Positions 33,095 through 43,325 of a stretch of 64,000 nucleotides of DNA are shown here, in pieces (positions within the stretch are counted from its first letter, which is position 1; each line of letters starts with the position of its first letter). The DNA comes from an uncultured Pelagibacteraceae bacterium (GTDB taxonomy: Bacteria > Pseudomonadota > Alphaproteobacteria > Pelagibacterales > Pelagibacteraceae): positions 1-64,000 of the forward strand of contig CACBXQ010000001.1 in the NCBI GenBank assembly GCA_902543245.1, read 5' to 3'. The notes under the pieces were generated by a model. That model did not search any database and was not told where the DNA came from. It saw only the letters and a list, made by a program, of their open reading frames with translations. A program made the translations under genes and the position numbers.

Positions 33095-33379
33095 ATTATT
33101 ATTTTTTAACTTTTCTTTAGTTTTTTTTATATGTTTTTTAATTAATTCTGAAAGTTTTTTATTTGAAAATTTACTATCTTTAGTTTTATTAACCATAGAA
33201 ACAACATGTTCAGCTGAAGATTTTCCAGTATCTTTTTTTATTAAGTAATTTCCACCATAAGATAAGCTTGTTTTATAAATATTTCCTCCTGATCCAATAA
33301 ATGATGGCGCTAAGGCAGTTGTTTGGATACATCCAAAAAGAAAAAAAGAACAACAAAAAATTAAAATAAAATTTTTCAC
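33086..33379 (-). CDS. Small putative lipoprotein
   Basis: 97 residues. The start MKNFILIFCCSFFLFGCIQT has a lipobox (LFGC) that would place Cys17 as the lipidated residue. The mature part is lysine-rich and partly helical (KKLSELIKKHIKKTKEKLKN near the end). The start codon is GTG at 33379. No recognised family. The convergent tyrS stop overlaps its end by 9 bases. Confidence 0.55.
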   Translation of the reverse strand: MKNFILIFCCSFFLFGCIQTTALAPSFIGSGGNIYKTSLSYGGNYLIKKDTGKSSAEHVVSMVNKTKDSKFSNKKLSELIKKHIKKTKEKLKNNNLF

Positions 33380-33471
33380 TTTATAAATATTTACCTTTCT
33401 ATCTTCTCAACTCAAGATTGTTATGTCAAAGATACTGGTGTTCTTTTTGGGTTTAAAAGTATTATGCTTAA

Positions 33472-34056
33472 TTAAATGGCTTTATATCCGTATTCTAGAC
33501 ATGCATCTGTGATGCTGTGATACAATGACTCACCAAAGCTTCTTAGGCACATTATTCTCATCGCATATGGATTTTCTTCTATAAAATCAATTGTAACCGC
33601 TATCGAATGATAAACGGAGTTTATAGACATATTTTTTTTAAGATTGTTAAAATTATAAGGACATCCTTTCTTTAGAACTTCTAATGAATTTTCTCCTTTG
33701 ATATTAATAATTGCGCGTGTATGCGATAGATCGGTAACTGCAAAATTATTACTATCAAATATTTTCAATTCGTCTTCTAAGATTTTATCATCTGAAATAA
33801 TTAACCATTGATTAGGTCCAGTCCATAAAATTCTCGTTTTTAAATTTGATTTAACAATCATTGGATTGTTTGAGATTTGTAAATCTCTAATTGATAAGTT
33901 GGTTAGTGAAGAGTCAGAATTTTTAAATTTTGTAATTTGATAAATGCTTTTTAAAGTTTCTTCAGATATTTCTAACAAATTACTTTCAGTTTTATTTTCA
34001 ATATTTCCGTATATACCAATTTCATGAATATCACTTAATGGAGATAAAAGTGTCAT
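33472..34056 (-). CDS. soxG: Sarcosine oxidase gamma subunit-like protein
   Basis: 194 residues. The region LSDIHEIGIYGNIEN and later LWTGPNQWLIISDDKILE (about 119), VTDLSHTRAIINIKGE and LKKGCPYNF (about 159) match the gamma subunit of heterotetrameric sarcosine oxidase. This is a GcvT-like fold that helps bind the folate site. Last gene of a four-gene set reading soxB-soxD-soxA-soxG on this strand; its start overlaps soxA by 4 bases. In the N-methylglutamate pathway the homologous gene is mgdD. Confidence 0.85.
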   Translation of the reverse strand: MTLLSPLSDIHEIGIYGNIENKTESNLLEISEETLKSIYQITKFKNSDSSLTNLSIRDLQISNNPMIVKSNLKTRILWTGPNQWLIISDDKILEDELKIFDSNNFAVTDLSHTRAIINIKGENSLEVLKKGCPYNFNNLKKNMSINSVYHSIAVTIDFIEENPYAMRIMCLRSFGESLYHSITDACLEYGYKAI

Positions 34057-37049
34057 GACCTTACTCTCTCACCTTTAGGATCAACATAATGTGAAGATAC
34101 TACTTCAACTTCAATTGAAGAAGTTTTTAACGGCGCAACTGCAAATAATTTTTTTCCTATCATTGTTTTTCCACCAGCAACAATCGCTAGAGAAAAAGGG
34201 TTATTGTATTCAACGCTCCAACAAGAAGAAGAAACATGACCAAGTTTTTTAGCAGGTAATTTAAAATTTTTATCATCAACTAAGTGTGAGCCTTCTGGTA
34301 TAGATGTTTTTTTATCAACAGGAACAATTCCAACAATCTTTTGTCTTTCTGGCTTTATAAAATCTTTTTTTGAAAGTGATCTTTTCCCAATGAAATCCTT
34401 TTTTTTAGAAATCATTCCGTCAAGTGACAAATCTGATGGTATTGTTCTGCCATCCAACTCTGGACCCGCAACATGTCCCATCTCAATTCGTAATGTAGAT
34501 AAAGCCTCAGTGCCATAAGGTTGTAAATTAAAATTTTTACCTACTTCAATTATCTTTTCCCACAAAAACAGACCAGAGTCTGAAGGAACGTTTATTTCAT
34601 ATGCTAATTCACCAGAAAATGAAATTCTAAACAATCTCGCTTTAACTCCAAAAAAGTCAACTTCTTTATAATGCATAAAAGCAAAACCATCATTTGTGAC
34701 ATCTTCTGTTGGTAGTAATTTTGATAATAAATCTCTAGATTTAGGTCCAGCGATTGCAGCTCCAGCCCATTGTTCAGTAGAAGATACTACATTTACTTTT
34801 AGTTCAGGCCAGACAACTTGTAAGTAATATTCTAAGTGAGTTAAAACATTTGCTGCTTGTGCAGTTGTCGTAGTCATATGGTAATGATTTTCAGATATTC
34901 TAGTAGTAGTACCATCATCTAAAAGCATTCCATCTTCTCTTAACATTAAACCATACCTCGCTTTTCCAACTGGTAACTTCAACCATGCATTAGTATAAAC
35001 TCTATTTAAAAACTCTGCTGAGTCAGGCCCTTTAATATCAATTTTTCCTAAAGTTGTTACATCACATACTCCTACATTTTTTCTAACATTTTCGGCCTCT
35101 CTTTTAGCTGCATCCTGTAGTGTTTCATTACCAACTTTGTAATATCTTGGTCTTAACCATACGCCAGCATCAACAAAAACTGCATTATTATCTTTATGCC
35201 ATTTATGCATTGGTGATTTTCTAGTTGGCATATAGTGATGGCCAGTTTCTCTTCCAACGATTGCTCCGATAGTTACTGGCGTAAATGGAGGTCTAAAAGT
35301 TGTATGACCAACCTCAGGAACAATTTTATTTTCAATATTTGATACCAATTGTAAACCATTAAGATTACTAGTTTTTCCTTGATCAGTTGCCATGCCAAGT
35401 GTGGTGTATCTCTTAACATGTTCGATTGATCGATAGCCTTCTCTTAGTGCAAGTTCAATATCTGAAACAGCTACATCATTTTGAAAATCAACAAATCTTT
35501 TATAATTATTGCCTTTTGGAAGTGGCACACACCAAAATTTATCATGTTTACCATGTTTTTTTTCATTAGTCTGGGGAACTGGTAAATTAACTTCTTTACC
35601 TGTTACCTTTTGAGAGAGAGAACTTCCTTTTTGAAATCCATTTTTAATTGTTTCTTTAAGATTAAAAGTGCCATTTGCAGCTCCAACTGAAACTTCATTT
35701 TGTTTTGAAACATTTGGGATAAATGCGTCTAGATCTTTATCATATTTTAATTTATTCCCCGATTGTGACGCTAAATGAACCGAAGGAGTCCAAAAACCAG
35801 AAACACAAATACAATCACAATTAATTTTTTCTTTATTTTCAAAGCCTGTTTTAGAGTTATTTAATTTTCCAATAGTAGCTGAGTTTACTTTTTTATAACC
35901 ATGTGCAGCTATAACTGCATAATTAAATTTGATTTCTATACCTAAATTTTTTGACTCATTAATTAGGTCTGACTCATGATTTTCTCTTGTATCTAAAATT
36001 ATTGGGCTAATACCATTTTTTTTAAACTCGATAGCTGTTTCGTATGCACTATCGTTGTTTGTAAAGATCAAAGGTTTTTTTCCAACTAAAACTCCATATA
36101 ATTTTAAATACTCTTTAGCTCCAGATGATAAAAAGATACCTGGGGTATCATTATTTCCAAATACAATTGGTCTTTCTATTGATCCAGTTGATAAAATTAC
36201 TTCTTTTGCTCTAATATACCAAAGTCGTTGTCTTGGTGTATATTTAGATTTGTTATTTAAATGGTCTCCAGTTCTTTCAAACATGGCAACCATGTTATGA
36301 TCATAGTAACCAAATACCTGAGATCTCTTTCTTGTTATGACATTTGGCATACTTTCTAATTCAGAAATTATTTTATTTGCCCATTCTTTCCCTGACAAAT
36401 TATCAATAGTAACATCGTCAGTTAAAAGTGAACCTCCAAACATTGGCTTGTCTTCCACCAATATAACTCTTGCACCACTTTTTGCTGCGGAAAATGCACT
36501 AGCTAAACCTGCTGGTCCAGATCCGGTTACCAATAAGTCACAGTACTCATATTTATGTTCATACCTTTCATTATCTTTTTCAATAGAAGCAACTCCAAGG
36601 CCAGCTGCTTTTCTAATAAATGGTTCATAAATTTTGTACCAAAAACTTTTTGGCCACATAAATGTTTTGTAGTAAAAACCAGCAGGAAAAAACCTATTCA
36701 GAAGATTATTGATAGCTCCAATATCAAAATTCACCGAAGGCCAGCAATTTTGGCTTGTTGCTGATATTCCTTCTACTAGTTCTATTTCAGTAGCATTTAC
36801 GTTAGGTTCTGAATAACCATTAAGTTCAATTTGTACTTTTGCATTTGGTTCGTCAACACCTGCACCAAAAAAACCTCTAGGTCTATGATATTTAAAACTT
36901 CTTCCTACAAGATGAATTCCATTAGATAATAAAGCTGATGCTAAAGTATCGCCTTTAAAACCAAAATATTCTTTTCCATTAAATTTAAATGAAATTTTTT
37001 TATCTCTATTTATAAACCCAACATTTTCTAACCTGTAAGGATTTGTCAT
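34053..37049 (-). CDS. soxA: Sarcosine oxidase alpha subunit (or MgdC-type homologue)
   Basis: 998 residues. The N-terminal domain has YFGFKGDTLASALLSNGIHL followed by VGRSFKYHRPRGFFGAG (about 28-65). The middle is a flavin/NAD-binding domain (LVTGSGPAGLASAFSAAKSG, about 173, then GARVILVED). The C-terminal ~400 residues are a GcvT-like folate domain (TTLGKIDIKGPDSAEFL, about 671; LRIEMGHVAGPELDGRTIPS, about 851). This is the normal order and length for the alpha subunit, which binds NAD and THF to pass the methyl carbon on. Substrate could be sarcosine or N-methylglutamate. It is coupled by ATGA overlaps to soxD and soxG. Confidence 0.94.
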   Translation of the reverse strand: MTNPYRLENVGFINRDKKISFKFNGKEYFGFKGDTLASALLSNGIHLVGRSFKYHRPRGFFGAGVDEPNAKVQIELNGYSEPNVNATEIELVEGISATSQNCWPSVNFDIGAINNLLNRFFPAGFYYKTFMWPKSFWYKIYEPFIRKAAGLGVASIEKDNERYEHKYEYCDLLVTGSGPAGLASAFSAAKSGARVILVEDKPMFGGSLLTDDVTIDNLSGKEWANKIISELESMPNVITRKRSQVFGYYDHNMVAMFERTGDHLNNKSKYTPRQRLWYIRAKEVILSTGSIERPIVFGNNDTPGIFLSSGAKEYLKLYGVLVGKKPLIFTNNDSAYETAIEFKKNGISPIILDTRENHESDLINESKNLGIEIKFNYAVIAAHGYKKVNSATIGKLNNSKTGFENKEKINCDCICVSGFWTPSVHLASQSGNKLKYDKDLDAFIPNVSKQNEVSVGAANGTFNLKETIKNGFQKGSSLSQKVTGKEVNLPVPQTNEKKHGKHDKFWCVPLPKGNNYKRFVDFQNDVAVSDIELALREGYRSIEHVKRYTTLGMATDQGKTSNLNGLQLVSNIENKIVPEVGHTTFRPPFTPVTIGAIVGRETGHHYMPTRKSPMHKWHKDNNAVFVDAGVWLRPRYYKVGNETLQDAAKREAENVRKNVGVCDVTTLGKIDIKGPDSAEFLNRVYTNAWLKLPVGKARYGLMLREDGMLLDDGTTTRISENHYHMTTTTAQAANVLTHLEYYLQVVWPELKVNVVSSTEQWAGAAIAGPKSRDLLSKLLPTEDVTNDGFAFMHYKEVDFFGVKARLFRISFSGELAYEINVPSDSGLFLWEKIIEVGKNFNLQPYGTEALSTLRIEMGHVAGPELDGRTIPSDLSLDGMISKKKDFIGKRSLSKKDFIKPERQKIVGIVPVDKKTSIPEGSHLVDDKNFKLPAKKLGHVSSSCWSVEYNNPFSLAIVAGGKTMIGKKLFAVAPLKTSSIEVEVVSSHYVDPKGERVRS

Positions 37050-37315
37050 GAAATTTGCTCCTCTATTTTTGCAGTTTGATAGATTTCATGAGTAATGGTA
37101 TCTCTTTTTACTTTAATCCATTGTCTGCAACCAGATGTATGGTGCCAAAGTTCCAAATGATGTCCTTTTGGACTTTTTCTCATATAAACAAAATCATCCC
37201 ATTCTTTATCTGTTACTTCTGCATTTAATTTAGGTCTCTTAACATTAGCATCTCCTCCATAAGAAAATTCCTTTTGAGATCTTAAACCGCAATACGGGCA
37301 TTTAATATGTAACAT
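37046..37315 (-). CDS. soxD: Sarcosine oxidase delta subunit-like protein
   Basis: 89 residues. The start LHIKCPYCGLRSQKEFSYGG has the CPYCG zinc-binding pair. WDDFVYMRKSPKGHHLELWH (about 39) and TSGCRQWIKVKRDTITHEI (about 60) are the other blocks of the delta subunit, with the further Zn ligands His/Cys. Zinc is structural in this small subunit. It sits between soxB and soxA with a 3-base gap and a 4-base overlap, as in other sox and mgd operons. Confidence 0.93.
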   Translation of the reverse strand: MLHIKCPYCGLRSQKEFSYGGDANVKRPKLNAEVTDKEWDDFVYMRKSPKGHHLELWHHTSGCRQWIKVKRDTITHEIYQTAKIEEQIS

Positions 37316-37318
37316 TAT

Positions 37319-38575
37319 TTACCCGATCCAAGTTTTTGTACCTAAACCTTTTTCGTCTAATAATTCACCAGTTGTAAATCTATTTAAACTAAGTTTAGAA
37401 TTAAGTTCATGTACTCTATCTTGGGCAATTGTATGAGCAAAAGTCCATCCAGAAACTGGTGTTGATTTAAATCCTCCATAACACCATCCACAATTTATAT
37501 ACAAACCATCTATATGAGTTTTATCTATTATTGGAGATCCATCCATGGACATATCCATAACTCCTCCCCAAGTTCGAAGCATTTTTTGTCTACTTAAAAA
37601 TGGAAATAATGCTAATCCACCTGTTAAAACATGTTGAAGAGTTGGTAGGTTTCCTCTTTGCGCATAACTATTATACCCATCAAGATCACCACCCATTACC
37701 ATTTCACCTTTGTCAGACTGGCTAATATAAAAGTGTCCTGCACCATAAGTTACCACACCATCTAATAATGGTTTAACAGGTTCAGAAACACATGCTTGTA
37801 AACAATGAGTTTCTATTGGTAAAGTCATATTTAATTTTTCTGCTAAAAGATTTGTACTACCAGCAACACAAAGTCCAATTTTTTTTGTTTTTATATTTCC
37901 TCTTGAAGTATTAACTCCCAAAATTTTTCCGTTTTTAATTTCAAAACCAGTAACCTCACAATGTTGAATGATATCAACTCCCATTGAGTCAGCTTGTCTA
38001 GCATATCCCCAAGCAACAGCATCGTGTCTTGCTGTTCCAGCACTTGGTTGCATTAATCCACCAAAAATTGGAAATCTAACATCATCTGAAAAATCTGCCA
38101 TTGGAATATATTTTTTAACTTCTTCTCTATTCAATAACACTGCATCGATTCCATTTAGTCTCATTGAATTTCCTCTTCTTGCGTAAGCATTCATTTGTGC
38201 ATCAGAATGAGCAAGGTTAATTATACCTCTAGGAGAGAACATTACATTAAAGTTAAGCTCTAGACTTAAGTTCCTCCATAAATCCATTCCAAACTCATTA
38301 AATCTAGCATTAGCGTCATACATAAAATTAGATCTAATAATTGTAGTATTTCTTCCTACATTACCTCCGCCAATCCACCCCTTTTCAATTACAGCTATAT
38401 TTGTTAACTGATGTTCTTTTGCTAAGTAATAAGCGGTTGCTAGACCATGACCACCGCCTCCAATTATAATTGCATCATACTCTTTTTTTGGCTCAGGATC
38501 TTTCCAGGCAACTTCCCAATTTTGATGGTTTGAGAAAGCATTTTTTACTAGACTAAATATTGAGTAATTTTGCAT
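37319..38575 (-). CDS. soxB: Sarcosine oxidase beta subunit (or MgdA-type homologue)
   Basis: 418 residues. DAIIIGGGGHGLATAYYLAK (34-53) is the FAD-binding motif, GGGNVGRNTTIIRSNFMYDA (about 67) the next SoxB block, and SAGTARHDAVAWGYARQADS (about 175) contains the His that carries covalent FMN in the family. YINCGWCYGGFKSTPVSGW (about 366) closes the FAD domain. The enzyme oxidises the N-methyl group of sarcosine or, if it is MgdA, of N-methylglutamate, and reduces a flavin. It is the first gene of the four, with the fhs gene divergent upstream, which is a natural partner because it handles the C1 product. Confidence 0.93.
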   Translation of the reverse strand: MQNYSIFSLVKNAFSNHQNWEVAWKDPEPKKEYDAIIIGGGGHGLATAYYLAKEHQLTNIAVIEKGWIGGGNVGRNTTIIRSNFMYDANARFNEFGMDLWRNLSLELNFNVMFSPRGIINLAHSDAQMNAYARRGNSMRLNGIDAVLLNREEVKKYIPMADFSDDVRFPIFGGLMQPSAGTARHDAVAWGYARQADSMGVDIIQHCEVTGFEIKNGKILGVNTSRGNIKTKKIGLCVAGSTNLLAEKLNMTLPIETHCLQACVSEPVKPLLDGVVTYGAGHFYISQSDKGEMVMGGDLDGYNSYAQRGNLPTLQHVLTGGLALFPFLSRQKMLRTWGGVMDMSMDGSPIIDKTHIDGLYINCGWCYGGFKSTPVSGWTFAHTIAQDRVHELNSKLSLNRFTTGELLDEKGLGTKTWIG

Positions 38576-38703
38576 ATGATTATTCTATATAAATAAATAT
38601 AAATATTTCTTATTTTTTTTATATATATATTTTAAAAGTTTTAAAGGTGGTAAAAAAGTATGGTAATTTTAATTTTTAAAGTATATACGCAATTATTAAT
38701 CAG

Positions 38704-40389
38704 ATGAAATCTTATAAATCGGATATTGAAATAGCAAGATTGGCAAAATTAAAGCCTATTCAAGAAATTTTAGGAAATATTAACATGGAAGATAAGGCTG
38801 AATATTACAGTCCAATCGGCCGATATATGGCCAAAGTGAAATTAGAGTATTTAAATAGACTAAAAAACAAAGAGAATGGAAAATTAATCTTAGTGACTGC
38901 TATCACCCCAACTCCTGCTGGTGAAGGAAAAACAACAACATCTGTTGGATTGTGTGATGCTTTAAACAAAATTGGAAAAAAAACTATTGTTTGTCTGAGA
39001 GAACCAAGTCTTGGTCCATCATTTGGAATGAAGGGTGGTGCCGCAGGTGGTGGTTATGCACAAGTAGTTCCAATGGAGCAAATTAATTTGCACTTTACTG
39101 GAGATTTTCATGCGATTACATCTGCTCACAATTTACTTTCAGCTTTAATTGATAATCATATCTATTGGGGAAATAAACTTAAAATAGATATCAGAAGAAT
39201 TGTTTGGAATAGAGTAATTGATATGAATGACAGATCTTTAAGATCAATTGTTGTTGATTTAGGTGGTATTGCAAATGGATATCCAAGACAAGATGGATTT
39301 GATATAACTGTAGCCTCTGAGATAATGGCTATTTTTTGCTTGGCCAATGACCTAAAGGATTTAGAAAAAAGAATAGGAAATATAACAATTGGCTATACGA
39401 GAGACAGAAAGCCAATCTATGCTAAAGACTTAAAGGCGCAAGGACCAATGACTGTTTTATTAAAAGATGCCTTTAGACCTAACATGGTTCAAACTTTAGA
39501 AAATAATCCAGCTATTATACATGGTGGACCTTTTGCAAACATTGCGCATGGTTGTAATTCTGTTATCGCTACTAAAGCAGGTTTAAAACTAGGTGAATAT
39601 GTAATTACTGAAGCTGGTTTTGGTGCTGATTTAGGTGCTGAGAAATTCATAGATATCAAATGTAGAAAATCAGGATTAAAACCTGATTGTGTTGTAATCG
39701 TCGCGACCATTAGAGCTCTAAAAATGCATGGTGGGATAAATAAAGATGATCTTAAGCAAGAAAATTTAAAAGCACTTAAAAAAGGATTAGTAAATTTGGA
39801 AAGACATATTAATAATGTTAGGAAATTTGGATTACCTGTAACAGTTGCAATTAATCACTTTGTTACTGATACAAAAAAAGAAGTAAATGCAGTTGTAGAT
39901 TTTGGTAAAACTCTTGGAGTTAAAACATCTGTGTGTACACATTGGTCTGATGGCGGTGAAGGAGCCAAGGATTTAGCAAAAACTGTAGATGAAATTTGTA
40001 GAGAAGAAAAAAATACATTCAAATTTTTATATGATGATAAAATGCCATTATTTAAAAAAATTCAAACAATTGCCCAAGAGCTTTATCATGCTAGTGAAGT
40101 TGTTGCTGATACAAAGATTAGAGCTCAAATTAAAACATTTCAAGAAGATGGTTATGGAAATTTACCGATTTGTATGGCAAAAACACAATATAGCTTTTCA
40201 ACTGATCCAAGTTTAAAAGGAGCTCCATCTGGTCATGTAATGCCTATTACTGAAGTAAGATTGTCATCTGGTGCAGAGTTTATTGTAGTTATATGTGGTA
40301 CTATTATGACAATGCCAGGACTTCCAAGAGTTCCGGCAGCAGAATCTATAAAACTTAACAATAAAGGGGAAGTTGAGGGTTTATTTTAA
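38704..40389 (+). CDS. fhs: Formate-tetrahydrofolate ligase
   Basis: 561 residues. [17 protein letters not shown] (about 67-83) is the P-loop of the family; [20 protein letters not shown] (about 113) followed by [14 protein letters not shown], and [11 protein letters not shown]-type sequence ([20 protein letters not shown], about 300) are conserved. The C-terminal [19 protein letters not shown] (about 499) is the Fhs signature. It makes 10-formyl-THF from formate and ATP, or runs in reverse to gain ATP. Placed divergently to the sox genes, it links methyl oxidation to folate-bound C1 units. Its end overlaps convergent gshB by 9 bases. Confidence 0.97.
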   Translation: MKSYKSDIEIARLAKLKPIQEILGNINMEDKAEYYSPIGRYMAKVKLEYLNRLKNKENGKLILVTAITPTPAGEGKTTTSVGLCDALNKIGKKTIVCLREPSLGPSFGMKGGAAGGGYAQVVPMEQINLHFTGDFHAITSAHNLLSALIDNHIYWGNKLKIDIRRIVWNRVIDMNDRSLRSIVVDLGGIANGYPRQDGFDITVASEIMAIFCLANDLKDLEKRIGNITIGYTRDRKPIYAKDLKAQGPMTVLLKDAFRPNMVQTLENNPAIIHGGPFANIAHGCNSVIATKAGLKLGEYVITEAGFGADLGAEKFIDIKCRKSGLKPDCVVIVATIRALKMHGGINKDDLKQENLKALKKGLVNLERHINNVRKFGLPVTVAINHFVTDTKKEVNAVVDFGKTLGVKTSVCTHWSDGGEGAKDLAKTVDEICREEKNTFKFLYDDKMPLFKKIQTIAQELYHASEVVADTKIRAQIKTFQEDGYGNLPICMAKTQYSFSTDPSLKGAPSGHVMPITEVRLSSGAEFIVVICGTIMTMPGLPRVPAAESIKLNNKGEVEGLF

Positions 40390-41310
40390 ATTCTCAAGTT
40401 GATCCCAAAAATTTTTAGCCAAATTTATACCGGTTAACTCCTTATATTGAGGCAGACCTGTTGGTGAAGTCACATTTATGTCTCCAATTAAGTATCCAGA
40501 GACTAAGTCTATACCTGCAAAAAAAATGTTTTCTTTTTTTAACTCTTTCGCAATAGTATTTGCTACCTTTTTTTCTTTTAAATTAAGTTTCGTTTTAACG
40601 GCTGTTCCACCTTGAGAAATATTAGATAATATCGATCCTTTTGATGGAATTCGTTGTATAGCTCCACAAACTTTTCCATTTATGATAAATATTCTTTTGT
40701 CACCTTTAATTACACCAGGTAAATACTTTTGAACCATAACTGTGCCAAAAGATTTTAAATATCTGCTAATTGACGAATTATTTAATCTATTTTGAATGAA
40801 TAAAATATTTTTACCAGCAAAACCATGTATAGGCTTAATAACAATTTTTCTATTTTTTTTTAAAAATTTTTTTATTTCTTGAATATTTTCTGTAAAAATA
40901 GTTGGTGGCATCATCTTGAGAAAATTTATTGAATAAAATTTTTCAGAAATATTTCTTACTGACTTTGGATTATTTACAACTTTAGTTTTTTTTAGAAATT
41001 CAAGATAAAAAGTAGCAGTAATATAATCCATATTAAAAGGAGGATTTTGCCTCATCAATACAAATTTTGTTTTTGATAAATCAAGGTTAATTTTATTTAT
41101 TTTTTTAAAATAATTTTTAGAATTATCAAAAAATTTAATTTGATCAGCTTTGGCTATGACTTTCTTATTTAAAAGATTTAAATCTTTAGTTTCATACCAA
41201 AAAATTCTATAGCCTCTTTTCTGAGCCTCTAAAACTAACTGAAAAGTCGTATCGGTTTTAATATTAATAGAATTTATTTTATCAGCTTGTATTGCAATAA
41301 TTTTTTTCAT
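40381..41310 (-). CDS. gshB: Glutathione synthetase
   Basis: 309 residues. [20 protein letters not shown] (about 83) followed by LEFL is the N-terminal signature, [20 protein letters not shown] (about 117) the next, and [16 protein letters not shown] (about 155) the ATP-grasp P-loop-like segment. [20 protein letters not shown] (about 199) and [20 protein letters not shown] (about 274) complete it. Length agrees with proteobacterial GshB. It adds glycine to gamma-glutamylcysteine. It follows gshA with a 1-base gap, and convergent fhs overlaps its end by 9 bases. Confidence 0.95.
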   Translation of the reverse strand: MKKIIAIQADKINSINIKTDTTFQLVLEAQKRGYRIFWYETKDLNLLNKKVIAKADQIKFFDNSKNYFKKINKINLDLSKTKFVLMRQNPPFNMDYITATFYLEFLKKTKVVNNPKSVRNISEKFYSINFLKMMPPTIFTENIQEIKKFLKKNRKIVIKPIHGFAGKNILFIQNRLNNSSISRYLKSFGTVMVQKYLPGVIKGDKRIFIINGKVCGAIQRIPSKGSILSNISQGGTAVKTKLNLKEKKVANTIAKELKKENIFFAGIDLVSGYLIGDINVTSPTGLPQYKELTGINLAKNFWDQLENLK

Positions 41311-41311
41311 T

Positions 41312-42541
41312 TTAAATATTTTCTAAAGTCAAATCTGCCTTTGTTTTTCCCTCTTCCAGCATTTTATTGATATTTTTTAAAAAAACTGCTTCATTATTAT
41401 TTTTTGTATTTAGTATATTTCTTTTTTCCAATCCTTCTTTGGACAACGCATTAAATAATTTTGCCCATTCAAGTATTTTTTTATTACCAATTTCAGTATT
41501 TAAACCTTTTTTAGGGGCATCTAAATATGCTGTCATAACATCGTTAATATTCCATGTATTAATAATTTCTAAAGCCTTATCTAAATTGCCATATATTAAA
41601 CCTGTAAAAAAAGCTGGTCCTGCACAATGGCAGTCCCACTCACATGCATCTAAAGACCTTATCTCAATATATTTTTTTAATCTAAGTTCTGTGAAAATTG
41701 TTGATAAGTGTAATTCAAAATCTTTCATATCAAGTTCACTTAATAAATCTTTAAAACTTTTACCATTAGCTTTCAAATATTTATTATCCCTATAAATAAA
41801 TAGAAGTGGATAGTTTAATGCAAAATCTGCATATTTTTCAAAATCCATATCTTCTAAAAATATCTTTGGTAACCCTCCACGTGATGTATTTTGCCAAACT
41901 TTGGATCTATATGACAAAAAACCTGTTTTTTTTCCCTGTGCAATCGGTGAATTTGCAAACAATGCAACTGATAAAGGAGTTAAATATGAAATTAATTTAA
42001 ATTTCTTTTTAAAATCATTTTCAGATTCATAATCAAGGTTAATTTGAGTTCCAGCAGTTTGGTACATCATATTTAAACTCAAGCTTCCATTTTTTGGCAT
42101 TTCTGATGTCATTATCTCGTATCTTTCTTTCGGATTGCTTGGAACATCACTTGTTTTGGTTGAAGGATCATGCCCAATGGAAATTGTTTTTAAATTATAC
42201 TTCTCACATGCTTCATTTAGTTGATCCTGAAAGTTATAAGATTCTAAACAAACCTCATGAATATTTTTGCACAAGCCACCAGCAAGTTCTATTTGATTTC
42301 CAGGCTCTAGTGTTATTGATTTTCCATTGAGTGAAAGTCCAATTAGATTTTCTTTTTCTTTAACCTCAGTCCAGCCAAATGTTTTGAGAAAATTTAATAC
42401 ATCCAAAGTTTGCTTGTAATTTATTCTTTTACCTGTTGAATTGTCTATAAGAAATTTTTCATTTTCCACGCCAATAAAAAGTTTTTCTTTAAAGCCTTCT
42501 TTAAAATAATCAATTATATCATTTTTAGAGTTAATTTTCAT
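41312..42541 (-). CDS. gshA: Glutamate-cysteine ligase (plant/alphaproteobacterial type)
   Basis: 409 residues, shorter than the roughly 450-residue relatives. KLFIGVENEKFLIDN (about 21) has the family's E-x-E active-site Glu, ITLEPGNQIELAGGLCKNIH (about 76) followed by EVCLESY the Glu/Mg block, and PNPKERYEIM-type SNPKERYEIM (about 134) and NMMYQTAGTQINLDY (about 157) the GCS2 blocks. These place it in the plant-type clade common in alphaproteobacteria, not the E. coli type. It makes gamma-glutamylcysteine. It overlaps the upstream amidotransferase gene by 11 bases, so the two are translated together. Confidence 0.93.
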   Translation of the reverse strand: MKINSKNDIIDYFKEGFKEKLFIGVENEKFLIDNSTGKRINYKQTLDVLNFLKTFGWTEVKEKENLIGLSLNGKSITLEPGNQIELAGGLCKNIHEVCLESYNFQDQLNEACEKYNLKTISIGHDPSTKTSDVPSNPKERYEIMTSEMPKNGSLSLNMMYQTAGTQINLDYESENDFKKKFKLISYLTPLSVALFANSPIAQGKKTGFLSYRSKVWQNTSRGGLPKIFLEDMDFEKYADFALNYPLLFIYRDNKYLKANGKSFKDLLSELDMKDFELHLSTIFTELRLKKYIEIRSLDACEWDCHCAGPAFFTGLIYGNLDKALEIINTWNINDVMTAYLDAPKKGLNTEIGNKKILEWAKLFNALSKEGLEKRNILNTKNNNEAVFLKNINKMLEEGKTKADLTLENI

Positions 42542-43325
42542 TTACGTAATCCAACCAATTTTTAAGTTCTCTCATTCTTGAGTGTTTATCTGATAACTGA
42601 TTTACGTCATTTATTTTTTTAACATGTTCGTCTATTTCTTTCTCATCTTTAAATGCTTTGCGATCTAGTAATCGATCTTTCCTAAAATGAATTAAACTAA
42701 TCATTTTATTATAGGTAATTTCTGGATGATATTGAATTCCCCAAATATCACTTATACCCTCTTTAAAATTAATCGCTTGTACATGGTTGACCAAATTTGA
42801 GGCTAATAGTTTAGTCCCATCAGGAATTTTTACTACTTCATCAAAATTAAAAGCAGGTGTATTAAATTTTTTTTCTTTATCCTTGTATAGTTTATGCTTT
42901 AATCCTAAATCATTTACTTCTATATCATATGCAATTCCTTTATGTGAACCTTTCTCTCCTTTTTTTACAACACCTCCAGCAGCTGTAACAGCGACTTGCA
43001 TTCCCCAGCAAATAGCAAAAATTTTTTTAATGTTTTTAAAACACTCTTTCATAAACAAAATTTGTCTTTTTATTTCTGGTGTGTCATTATAAATGCTTTG
43101 GCTGCTTCCTCCCCAAATTAATCCATCATATTTTTTTAGATTTGAAATTATAGTATCTATATTGTGATCTGATGAGGGATTAACTACATCTATATTTGTG
43201 TTACTATAATAGTTGCCAATACTAGCCTGACAACTTTCAGCATGTGTTTTTATACCAGCTGCTCTAAAACTATCATTCTCACTTTTGATGTTACCTTCAA
43301 CAATTAATAAATTTAACTTCCTCAC
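42531..43325 (-). CDS. Class I glutamine amidotransferase-like protein
   Basis: 264 residues, a stand-alone GATase1 domain. KKIFAICWGMQVAVTAAGG (about 100) has the nucleophile Cys, IWGIQYHPEITYNKM (about 195) the His-x-Glu dyad, so the triad is complete. Members include GMP-synthase-like peptidases, and the plant gamma-glutamyl peptidases that cleave glutathione conjugates belong to the same fold. The gene begins at a GTG that overlaps the stop of the alcohol dehydrogenase gene and overlaps gshA by 11 bases, so a role with gamma-glutamyl compounds is plausible. The substrate is inferred only from neighbours. Confidence 0.85.
   Translation of the reverse strand: MRKLNLLIVEGNIKSENDSFRAAGIKTHAESCQASIGNYYSNTNIDVVNPSSDHNIDTIISNLKKYDGLIWGGSSQSIYNDTPEIKRQILFMKECFKNIKKIFAICWGMQVAVTAAGGVVKKGEKGSHKGIAYDIEVNDLGLKHKLYKDKEKKFNTPAFNFDEVVKIPDGTKLLASNLVNHVQAINFKEGISDIWGIQYHPEITYNKMISLIHFRKDRLLDRKAFKDEKEIDEHVKKINDVNQLSDKHSRMRELKNWLDYVNEN

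Noticed and set aside
33380-33471. Possible tRNA or small RNA in the gap between the lipoprotein gene and soxG
   Set aside because: No cloverleaf, T-loop sequence or strong hairpin is visible. The 92 bases look like an ordinary spacer.
38576-38703. Possible riboswitch between soxB and fhs
   Set aside because: The 128-base gap is very AT-rich and shows no paired stems or conserved core that I recognise as a glycine, SAM or THF riboswitch. It probably holds two divergent promoters.
41367-41795. Long ORF on the + strand inside gshA (142 codons)
   Set aside because: It is antisense to well-supported gshA, and its translation is low-complexity Phe/Leu/Ser, as expected for a shadow of Lys-rich coding on the other strand.
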